Shown here piece by piece: positions 1 through 5,142 of a stretch of 5,142 nt of DNA. Within the stretch, counting starts at the first letter, position 1; each line of letters begins with the position of its first letter. Below the pieces are notes generated by a model that was not told where the DNA came from, ran no database searches, and saw only the letters and a program-made list of their open reading frames with translations. The DNA lies in assembly GCA_003646055.1 (NCBI GenBank), contig QNDZ01000136.1, positions 1-5,142 on the forward strand, read 5' to 3'. This stretch comes from a bacterium (GTDB lineage: Bacteria; Hydrothermota; UBA3072; B12-G15). Position numbers and translations under genes: made by a program.

Positions 1-116
1 TCCTTATACTGGGTGAAAACATAAGTGCCTGGGATATTGCTGGTCTCATACAGACAATTCCCTATGAGGTTGTATCAAGGATGGGAAAGAGGCTTCCAAG
101 AATCTATCTTTCCTGA
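1..116 (+). CDS. alr: Alanine racemase, C-terminal end only (partial)
   Basis: This is the 3' end of a gene entering from the left edge; its first full codon is at base 3 and it stops at TGA 114-116. Only 37 residues are visible. They include GENISAWDIAGLIQTIPYE followed by KRLPRIYLS. This matches the end of the C-terminal beta-barrel domain of the PLP-dependent alanine racemase family, where the usual pattern is Ser-Ala-x-(D/E)-(L/I)-A, then T-I-x-Y-E, then a final R-(V/L)-P-R-(I/V)-Y. The family interconverts L- and D-alanine in the cytoplasm to supply D-Ala for peptidoglycan, and is normally about 370 residues long, so some 90% lies outside the window. The catalytic lysine and tyrosine cannot be checked. 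The stop directly after PRIYLS is where the family normally ends, so this looks like a natural terminus rather than a truncation. The gene downstream has its own promoter and no evident functional link. Confidence 0.82.
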   Translation, partial: LILGENISAWDIAGLIQTIPYEVVSRMGKRLPRIYLS

Positions 117-139
117 GGTCAAATATGGAGAGTCATTTG

Positions 140-167
140 TTGACATAAGAAAATCTTTGGATAAAAT
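140..167 (+). promoter_or_regulatory. Sigma70-like promoter for the beta-helix gene
   Basis: A perfect -35 hexamer TTGACA (140-145) is followed, after a 16-base spacer, by a -10 hexamer TAAAAT (162-167, 5 of 6 to consensus). Transcription would start near base 174. That leaves a leader of only about 15 bases before ATG 189, almost entirely taken up by the Shine-Dalgarno sequence. It lies in the 72-base gap after the alanine racemase stop, so the beta-helix gene is probably transcribed independently. No start site has been measured; this is a sequence match only. Confidence 0.65.
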
Positions 168-177
168 TTATTAAAAA

Positions 178-183
178 AAGGAG
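178..183 (+). promoter_or_regulatory. Shine-Dalgarno sequence that decides the start of the beta-helix gene
   Basis: AAGGAG at 178-183 is a strong ribosome binding site. It overlaps the in-frame GTG at 183, so that codon cannot be the start. It sits 5 bases before ATG 189 and 8 bases before the adjacent ATG 192. Either ATG is acceptable; they differ by one residue. Confidence 0.8.
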
Positions 184-188
184 TGGTT

Positions 189-2819
189 ATGATGGTTAAA
201 AGGTTTTCTTTCTCATTCCTTGGATTTATTTTATCTCTAAATGTTTATGGTTTTATCTGGTATGTTGACACCACCGGGTATGAAGGAGAATCTCTACAGC
301 CAGCCATTGATAATGCTAATGCCCATGCTGCCAGTAATGGTGTTATTGATACTGTTCTTCTGGCTCCCGGTATTTATCATTTGGGTAACATTAATGCTTC
401 CGTGGGTATAGTAATGAGAGATTCAGTAGTACTGATGGGTGTGGATAGAGACTCCTGCATCATTAGCGGGATAAGTGAAGATGGGACTGATTCTTCATAT
501 CATGTTATATACTTCTATGCATATTCAGGAGGGACATTAAGAAAGGAGGCCAGGGTTGTTGGTCTTACAATAATGGATGGGTGGGCAAGGGATGTGTATG
601 GAGGAAGATGGGGTAATGGAGGTGGAATATACATATATAATTTCTCTCCAACCATAGAGAATTGTAAAATAGTAAATAACTATGCAGAATATTATGGAGG
701 AGGTATTTACATCTGGGGGGATTGCTCCCCTGTTATTAAAAACTGCCGTATAACAAATAACAGAGCAAATAGGGTTGGAGGAGGTATCCATTTGGGTACA
801 TATTCAAATGTTGAGTTGACTGGCTCCAAGCTTGATAGTAATTATGCTACCAGTGGTGGCGGAGGTATGAATGTCTACTTTGTGGGAGGTGGTCTTTTTA
901 AGAATGATACATTTTGTTTTAATGAAGCGAACACTCTTGGTGGAGGAGGAATCCGATTCAGAGGGATTTCTGATAGTGTTGGTGTTGTTGTGGAAAGCTG
1001 TTATATCCATGATAACAAAACAACAGGTTCCCATGGGGCAGGGATAAGAGCGGATAGTTCTTATCTTACCATAATAGGATGCAATATTTATTCTAATACA
1101 AGCGAAAATCACATAGGCGGTGGAATATATGCAAATGACCTTCAAGATTCTACAGGTTCTTTTGAAATCTTATATTGTAATATATACAATAATGATGCCA
1201 GAAATGGCGGTGGTATTGGATTTAGTTACTCCATAGGGATAAGTGTGATAGGAAACAGGATTGAGAATAATCAGGTGGATTCTCTTGGTGGTGGGATATT
1301 TGTATATGGGTATACGTCCCCTACTATTAAAGGGAATATCATTGAAAATAATTCAGCAGGTATAGCAGGAGGGGGTATATTTGTCTACAATCACGCTTCT
1401 CCTGAAATAGATTCAAATTACATCAGGGACAATACTGCCAGCTATTATGGAGGTGGCCTTTATATTGACAATTACAGTAATCCTGTTATTTCAGGTAACA
1501 AAATAATTGGAAATTCCTCTTACCTATACGGTGGTGCAATGTTTATCCAGTTCAATTCTTACCCTGAACTCAGTTTTAACAAAGTATATGGAAATACTAC
1601 ATTTTTGAATGGTGGAGGAATACTTGTGTATCAGGATGCTGGTATAAATTCATTTCTTGACGTTTTTAGAAACAACAGTGCCAATGGTGGAGGAGGCGGT
1701 TTATGCTTAAATCTTCGTGCTGAAGCATATCTAAATAAATGTCTCTTTGAAGGGAATAATGGTGGTTCAGGAGGTGGTGCAATCGTTGTAAGTGACTCTT
1801 CCCGGGTAACGGCCAGTTATTCCACCTTTGTAGGAAACAAGGGAAATAAAGGCGGTGCATTTGGAGATACAACCCATTCAGCACTCATTATCAGAAATTC
1901 ACTTATTCTTGATAATGGTAGCACATTGGATGTAAACTCAGGTGTTCTCTATGTAAGTACTGATGCGGATACTGATTCAACCGTTGTGCTTGAAAATTGT
2001 AATCTTTATTTTAATACATACCAAAAAGATGTTGAAATACTGAATAATTCTTCTGATTCAATTTTATTACAGAATAACTACTGGTGGACAGTGGATTCTC
2101 AAACGGTTGAATCTCTGGTTATTGGACCAGCATACATTTTTCCCATAGATACATCATTTGTTGTGGGAGTGCCAGGGGAACCTGAAAAAGTTGATTCTGT
2201 AAGAGCCTTCTCGGATTCTCTCTATGAAACATGCGTGGATTCTATAGGTGAAGAATGTATTTTGTATCTATCACTTTTTGGTAAGGACAGGAATTCTGGG
2301 TTAATGGATGCCGCAGGCCTTCTGGTAAAGTCAAGCATTTATCCAGAGGGGATAGTTGTTGGTCTTGTAGAATCTGATACATCTTCAGGATTTTTCACTG
2401 GGCAACTTGAAGTAGCTGAGTCAGGGGTTGGTGATGACATAAGAAGTGACGACATCCAGAATAGGATACGAGTAGATTCAAGTGGGGATACTATAAGGAT
2501 TGTTTCTCTTCTGGATTCCACTAAATACTGGATTGTGGGATACAAATTGAACCCGACAGGTATTCAGGAAAAACATGCGAATGGGGTACTTTGGGTTGAG
2601 AAAGACAGGATTTTATTCCAGTTGAAAAAATCCGGTATCGTTTCTCTTGAACTCCTGGACGTTGTTGGAAGAGTTGTGAAAGAGATTTATAAAGGCTATA
2701 AAAATAAAGGGCTCCATAGTGTTAAATGGAACAGAGAGAATCTTCACACTGGCCTTTTCTTCATAAAGCTTACAACCTCTGAAGAGACAAAAGTAATAAA
2801 ATATGTATCTATGCAATAG
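189..2819 (+). CDS. Secreted right-handed parallel beta-helix protein with C-terminal sorting tail
   Basis: This 876-residue protein (numbering from ATG 189; ATG 192 is equally possible) is predicted to be exported and held at the cell surface or released. Residues 1-21 form a signal peptide: a short Lys-Arg stretch, a Phe/Leu/Ile-rich core, then a likely cleavage near VYG. Residues 22-130 resemble the start of pectate-lyase-like helices, with a VLLAPGIYHLG-type segment. Residues about 140-605 are stacked coils, each with a GGGI(Y/F)(I/V) turn and an N-x-I-x-x-N-x-A segment, at a modal period of 27 residues. Residues about 660-790 look like an all-beta module with a LVESDTSSGFFTGQLEV segment, similar in style to modules in large surface proteins. 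Residues about 793-876 match the Por/type IX (type A) or FlgD-like sorting tail, with VSLELLDVVGR and a final K-x-V-x-K-Y-V. I recognise no catalytic residues, so polysaccharide binding or lyase activity is possible but unproven. Product class is secure; substrate is unknown. Confidence 0.93.
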   Translation: MMVKRFSFSFLGFILSLNVYGFIWYVDTTGYEGESLQPAIDNANAHAASNGVIDTVLLAPGIYHLGNINASVGIVMRDSVVLMGVDRDSCIISGISEDGTDSSYHVIYFYAYSGGTLRKEARVVGLTIMDGWARDVYGGRWGNGGGIYIYNFSPTIENCKIVNNYAEYYGGGIYIWGDCSPVIKNCRITNNRANRVGGGIHLGTYSNVELTGSKLDSNYATSGGGGMNVYFVGGGLFKNDTFCFNEANTLGGGGIRFRGISDSVGVVVESCYIHDNKTTGSHGAGIRADSSYLTIIGCNIYSNTSENHIGGGIYANDLQDSTGSFEILYCNIYNNDARNGGGIGFSYSIGISVIGNRIENNQVDSLGGGIFVYGYTSPTIKGNIIENNSAGIAGGGIFVYNHASPEIDSNYIRDNTASYYGGGLYIDNYSNPVISGNKIIGNSSYLYGGAMFIQFNSYPELSFNKVYGNTTFLNGGGILVYQDAGINSFLDVFRNNSANGGGGGLCLNLRAEAYLNKCLFEGNNGGSGGGAIVVSDSSRVTASYSTFVGNKGNKGGAFGDTTHSALIIRNSLILDNGSTLDVNSGVLYVSTDADTDSTVVLENCNLYFNTYQKDVEILNNSSDSILLQNNYWWTVDSQTVESLVIGPAYIFPIDTSFVVGVPGEPEKVDSVRAFSDSLYETCVDSIGEECILYLSLFGKDRNSGLMDAAGLLVKSSIYPEGIVVGLVESDTSSGFFTGQLEVAESGVGDDIRSDDIQNRIRVDSSGDTIRIVSLLDSTKYWIVGYKLNPTGIQEKHANGVLWVEKDRILFQLKKSGIVSLELLDVVGRVVKEIYKGYKNKGLHSVKWNRENLHTGLFFIKLTTSEETKVIKYVSMQ
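612..2009 (+). repeat. About 17 degenerate 81-bp coding repeats (27-residue beta-helix coils)
   Basis: Gly-Gly-Gly (or GGA/GAG) turns recur in register. The triplets at residues 367, 394, 421, 448 and 475 are spaced by exactly 27, and most other intervals are 26-28, with longer ones of about 30-31 before residues 283 and 340. At DNA level the copies are not identical: the glycine codons are freely mixed (GGA, GGT, GGC, GGG). The array is therefore an old, diverged tandem duplication held by protein structure, not a recent expansion. Confidence 0.85.
2565..2816 (+). other. C-terminal sorting/FlgD-like domain of the beta-helix protein
   Basis: The last 84 residues fit the pattern of type IX secretion C-terminal domains: a beta-strand pair ending in LLDVVGRVVKE, a G-x-H-x-V-x-W segment (GLHSVKWN), an (L/A)-x-x-G-(L/V)-(F/Y)-F-I-K-L strand, and a closing K-V-I-K-Y-V-S-M-Q. 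In Bacteroidetes such tails direct export across the outer membrane and are cleaved on attachment. Related tails occur widely in candidate phyla where the machinery is less well studied. No secretion genes are present in this window to confirm the route. Confidence 0.8.
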
Positions 2820-2849
2820 GCATAAGTTTGACAAAAGTCTAAAAGAATT

Positions 2850-2859
2850 AAGATATCTT
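2850..2859. repeat. Palindrome AAGATATCTT, copy 1 (operator-like)
   Basis: This is a perfect 10-bp palindrome whose last two bases are the first two of the -35 hexamer. An identical copy lies 48 bp downstream (2898-2907), just past the predicted transcription start. The pair brackets the cyclase promoter, as a dimeric repressor or regulator site would. No regulator is identified. Confidence 0.45.
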
Positions 2860-2886
2860 GACATATGGTTAAGAGCATGTCATAAT
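2858..2886 (+). promoter_or_regulatory. Near-consensus promoter for the cyclase gene, predicted leaderless
   Basis: TTGACA (2858-2863, 6 of 6), a 17-base spacer, and CATAAT (2881-2886, 5 of 6) preceded by an extended -10 TG at 2878-2879. The expected start point is 2892-2894, which is the A of ATG 2894 or one to two bases before it. There is no Shine-Dalgarno sequence upstream of that ATG, which fits a leaderless transcript. The prediction rests on hexamer match and spacing only. Confidence 0.72.
2859..2882. repeat. Inverted repeat TGACAT-N12-ATGTCA spanning the promoter
   Basis: Two 6-bp arms (2859-2864 and 2877-2882) are exact reverse complements. The left arm is mostly the -35 box and the right arm enters the -10 box. 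It does not match the CRP consensus TGTGA-N6-TCACA. It may be a regulator site or a by-product of the TTGACA and extended -10 sequences. Confidence 0.35.
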
Positions 2887-2893
2887 ATCCCAA

Positions 2894-4816
2894 ATGAAAG
2901 ATATCTTTAAGGTTCTAATAATCAGTCTGGTTGTTTTCATTGTAATATTCCCTCTTGGGGAGTTTTTTCCGGTTCTTTATAAACCCATTGAAAGAAAGTT
3001 CTACGACATCAGGATGTATCTTAATGTTGAAAACAAAAGGATTCCTGACATAGTCATAGTGGATGTTGATGAAAAGTCCTTAAAGGAACTTGGAAGGTTC
3101 TATGATTGGCCAAGATACAACTTTTCAAAGGTGATTGACGCAATATCCTTACAGAAACCACTTGTTATCGGTATAGACTTTCTATTCACTGAACCTGATA
3201 CATTGCCTGGTATTATGAGAAACATTTATAGAACCTTCCTTTTATCAACATTAAAAAAGGATTATCTGGTTGATTCAGTGCTCTCATACCTCTCATTTGA
3301 CAGATACCTTATTTTATCCGTGGAAAAGGCAGGAAACCCTGTTTTTGCAGGCATGCTCACAAATGATACCATTACAAATATAAGCGATGCAACATTGAAA
3401 CTGCTGAAACTTCCTGATGCACCTGAGTGGCTTTCACCTGTCTATCCTGGGTTTATTTCACCCATAGATGGCCTGATTATTGCAGGAGCAAAACCAGGCA
3501 TCATAAATATGCATCCAGACCCTGATGGTGTGATAAGGAGGGTTCCCCTTGTTTTTAACTATCGGGGAAAACTCCTTCCATCCTTTCCACTTGCTGTTGT
3601 ATCGGTTATCTCAAACGGATATACACTGCATAATGGGTATATCTCCATAGGTGGAAAGGACATCAGGATAAATTCAAATGGGGATGTATATGTGAATTAC
3701 AGGGGAGGTTTCAGGACATTTGAGTATGTATCATTCAGTGATGTGTTTTCAGGAAGGGTGCCTGAAGATTTCTTTACAGGAAAGATTGTCCTGTTCGGGA
3801 CATCCGTCTCCGGTCTATCGGATATAAGACCCGTTCCCTTCTTTGCTTCACTTCCAGGCGTTGAAATCCATGCAAACACAATATCAGATATTTTAAGGGG
3901 AGACTTTGTTCATGTGGTTGAACCATTTTTGAATTACCTTGTTGGTTTTATCCTTATATTCCTCCTTGTCCTTATTGCCTACAGGATGCCCACAGGTGGC
4001 TCAGTTGCACTTCTTGTATTCATGCTTGCTGGTTATCTCATTCTATCCTTTTTCTTATTCATGGGGAAACTGTTAATGGTTGAGGTATTCAGACCACTAC
4101 TTGGTATGGTCTTCAGTTTTTTGATTGGGCTCAGGGTCAGGCTTTCCACCATAGAGTTTGAGAGGAGGAAACTTAAGGAGACATTCTCAAGGTATGTGCC
4201 ACCTGAGATTGTGGATAAGATTATTAAGAGCAAGGACATAACAATAAAGGGTGAGAGAAGGGAGATTACTGTCCTGTTCTGTGATATTAGAAACTACACA
4301 GGGTATGTGGAGAGCAGTTATCCAGAAGAGGTTGTCAAAGAGTTGAATGAGTATTTTGAAGAGATGTCAAAAATCATATTCAAACACAATGGAATGATTG
4401 ATAAGTTTATGGGTGATGGAATAATGGCAATATTTGGTGCTCCCATCCAGTATCCAGGTCATGCCGATAAGGCAGTTGCCGCTGCTGTTGAAATGGTGAA
4501 AAAGGCAAGGGATATAAACAGGGAATGGATGAAGGAGAAGGGCAGAACATTTGAGATAGGTATTGGCATAAACACAGGTATTGCAATTGTGGGTAATGTG
4601 GGTTCAACCCTCAGAATGGAATACACAGCAATCGGTGATACTGTGAACACCGCTGCAAGGATAGAACCACTTAACAAGGATTACAGGACAAACATCCTGA
4701 TTTCCGAATTCACAATGAAGCAGTTAAAAGAAGAGTACAACTTCAGGAATCTGGGGAAGGTCAGGCTCAGGGGCAAAACAGAAGAAATCACAATATTTGA
4801 AATTCTCCCCTATTGA
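2894..4816 (+). CDS. CHASE2-domain adenylate cyclase (class III)
   Basis: This complete 640-residue membrane sensor converts ATP to cAMP. Residues about 5-24 are a first membrane segment. Residues about 30-340 are an extracytoplasmic CHASE2 sensor, with the family marks IVIVDVDEKSL, VIGIDFLFTEPD, HPDPDGVIRRVPLV, GKIVLFGTSVSGLSD and PGVEIHANTI. Three membrane segments follow (about 344-365, 369-391, 394-415), and an even total of four puts the C-terminus in the cytoplasm. A linker with FSRYVPPEIV leads into the cyclase domain (about 455-640). The metal-binding aspartates are D464 and D508, the purine-selecting pair is K504 and T578, and the transition-state pair is N585 and R589. Lys plus Thr fits class IIIb adenylate, not guanylate, cyclases. 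Such enzymes act as homodimers. ATG 2894 is the only reasonable start, because an in-frame stop lies at 2870-2872 and the next Met is residue 41. Which ligand CHASE2 binds is not known. Confidence 0.96.
   Translation: MKDIFKVLIISLVVFIVIFPLGEFFPVLYKPIERKFYDIRMYLNVENKRIPDIVIVDVDEKSLKELGRFYDWPRYNFSKVIDAISLQKPLVIGIDFLFTEPDTLPGIMRNIYRTFLLSTLKKDYLVDSVLSYLSFDRYLILSVEKAGNPVFAGMLTNDTITNISDATLKLLKLPDAPEWLSPVYPGFISPIDGLIIAGAKPGIINMHPDPDGVIRRVPLVFNYRGKLLPSFPLAVVSVISNGYTLHNGYISIGGKDIRINSNGDVYVNYRGGFRTFEYVSFSDVFSGRVPEDFFTGKIVLFGTSVSGLSDIRPVPFFASLPGVEIHANTISDILRGDFVHVVEPFLNYLVGFILIFLLVLIAYRMPTGGSVALLVFMLAGYLILSFFLFMGKLLMVEVFRPLLGMVFSFLIGLRVRLSTIEFERRKLKETFSRYVPPEIVDKIIKSKDITIKGERREITVLFCDIRNYTGYVESSYPEEVVKELNEYFEEMSKIIFKHNGMIDKFMGDGIMAIFGAPIQYPGHADKAVAAAVEMVKKARDINREWMKEKGRTFEIGIGINTGIAIVGNVGSTLRMEYTAIGDTVNTAARIEPLNKDYRTNILISEFTMKQLKEEYNFRNLGKVRLRGKTEEITIFEILPY
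2898..2907. repeat. Palindrome AAGATATCTT, copy 2 (operator-like, within codons 2-5)
   Basis: This second copy is part of a 12-bp perfect palindrome AAAGATATCTTT (2897-2908). It lies inside the first codons of the cyclase gene (Lys-Asp-Ile-Phe), about 5-15 bases after the predicted transcription start. Coding constraint could produce one such palindrome by chance; the identity to the upstream copy is what makes it notable. Confidence 0.4.
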
Positions 4817-4818
4817 AT

Positions 4819-5142
4819 ATGAAAAGGGATGAACTCCCGCGTGTTTTTCTCTCCATACTCTTTACAGGCATTGCCTTTGGGTTTATAGAGGCGGTATGTG
4901 TTGTTTACCTGAGAGAACTATTCTATCCAGGAATTCATTCCCTTTTTCCATTAAAACCCATGAGTCCTCACATATACAGAACAGAGGTTTACAGAGAGAT
5001 AGCCACCATAGTGTTTTTATCAGGTGCAAGTTTTGCCATCTCCAGAAAATTGAGAGAGGTTCCCTTTATCTTCATACTTCTCTTTGGTATATGGGATATT
5101 ACCTATTATCTCTTTCTGAAGTTACTGATAAACTGGCCCTCA
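4819..5142 (+). CDS. Conserved multi-spanning membrane protein of unknown function (partial, 3' end missing)
   Basis: An open frame starts at ATG 4819, two bases after the cyclase stop, and runs for 108 codons to the window edge. Hydrophobic segments lie at residues about 9-30, 60-76 and 82-105. Three stretches look family-defining: AFGFIEAVCVVYLRELFYP, EVYREIATIVFL and FGIWDITYYLFLK followed by NWP. I recall similar uncharacterised bacterial membrane proteins with this E-A-x-V-V-Y-L-R and W-D-I-x-Y-Y pattern, but cannot attach a function or a domain name. Conserved charged residues inside the membrane segments (E24, E60, D93) suggest more than a simple anchor. No Shine-Dalgarno sequence precedes the start, so translation is probably coupled to the cyclase by termination-reinitiation. 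The gene is likely in the same transcript as the cyclase. The 3' end lies outside the window. Confidence 0.8.
   Translation, partial: MKRDELPRVFLSILFTGIAFGFIEAVCVVYLRELFYPGIHSLFPLKPMSPHIYRTEVYREIATIVFLSGASFAISRKLREVPFIFILLFGIWDITYYLFLKLLINWPS

Noticed and set aside
118..144. Inverted repeat GTCAA...TTGAC after the alanine racemase stop
   Set aside because: Five-base arms separated by 17 bases, with no T tract; the right arm is simply the -35 box, so it is likely chance.
183..188. GTG 183 as the start of the beta-helix gene (adds two residues)
   Set aside because: The GTG overlaps the AAGGAG ribosome binding site at 178-183, so it cannot be served by it; ATG 189 or 192 has correct spacing.
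804..1145. Antisense open frame of 113 codons inside the beta-helix gene, and other shorter antisense frames in both large genes
   Set aside because: They lie wholly opposite well-supported genes, show no recognisable domains, and arise from the Gly/Asn-rich repeat codons read backwards; no promoters or ribosome binding sites support them.
612..2009. CRISPR array or recent tandem DNA repeat, suggested by regular GGTGGA-like spacing
   Set aside because: The period is 81 bp, the copies are degenerate at DNA level, and the frame stays open; the regularity is protein structural.
2826..2846. Hairpin after the beta-helix stop as an intrinsic terminator
   Set aside because: The stem is only GAC/GTC plus a bulged TTT/AAA pairing around an AAAA loop, AT-rich and without a following T tract; not a credible terminator.
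2828..2855. A second TTGACA (2828-2833), 30 bp upstream of the main -35, as a tandem promoter
   Set aside because: The best -10 partner is TAAGAT at 2849-2854 (4 of 6) with a 15-base spacer, which is weak; kept only as a possible alternative start.

Overview
The window looks like chromosomal DNA from a moderately AT-rich bacterium. It holds four plus-strand genes: the tail of one, two complete, and the beginning of another. Arginine is encoded almost entirely by AGA/AGG and isoleucine often by ATA, a pattern common in thermophiles. The large secreted protein ends in a Por/type IX secretion-style sorting tail. Together these suggest a member of the FCB group or a deep-branching candidate phylum such as WOR-3, Cloacimonetes or Hydrothermae. 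This assignment is an inference from style, not from a marker gene.

Layout. Bases 1-116 are the last 37 codons of a gene that reads like the C-terminus of alanine racemase (alr). A 72-base gap carries a good sigma70-like promoter and a Shine-Dalgarno sequence. Bases 189-2819 encode an 876-residue exported right-handed parallel beta-helix protein. It has a signal peptide, about 17 helix coils with a 27-residue period, a beta-sandwich-like module and a C-terminal sorting/FlgD-like tail. A 74-base gap (2820-2893) holds a near-consensus promoter placed so that transcription should begin at or next to the A of the next ATG. Bases 2894-4816 encode a 640-residue CHASE2-adenylate cyclase with every class III catalytic residue present. 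Two bases later (4819) begins a conserved multi-spanning membrane protein of unknown function, cut off by the window end.

How the genes may work together. The cyclase and the membrane protein look co-transcribed and translationally coupled. The cyclase would sense an extracytoplasmic signal through CHASE2 and make cAMP in the cytoplasm. The beta-helix gene has its own promoter and is probably a separate surface-protein unit.

The most interesting non-coding signal is at the cyclase promoter. It combines a predicted leaderless start, an inverted repeat linking the -35 and -10 boxes, and two identical 10-bp palindromes flanking the promoter. I see no CRISPR array, tRNA/rRNA, insertion sequence or convincing intrinsic terminator. 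I did not find a clear-cut novel multi-gene system.
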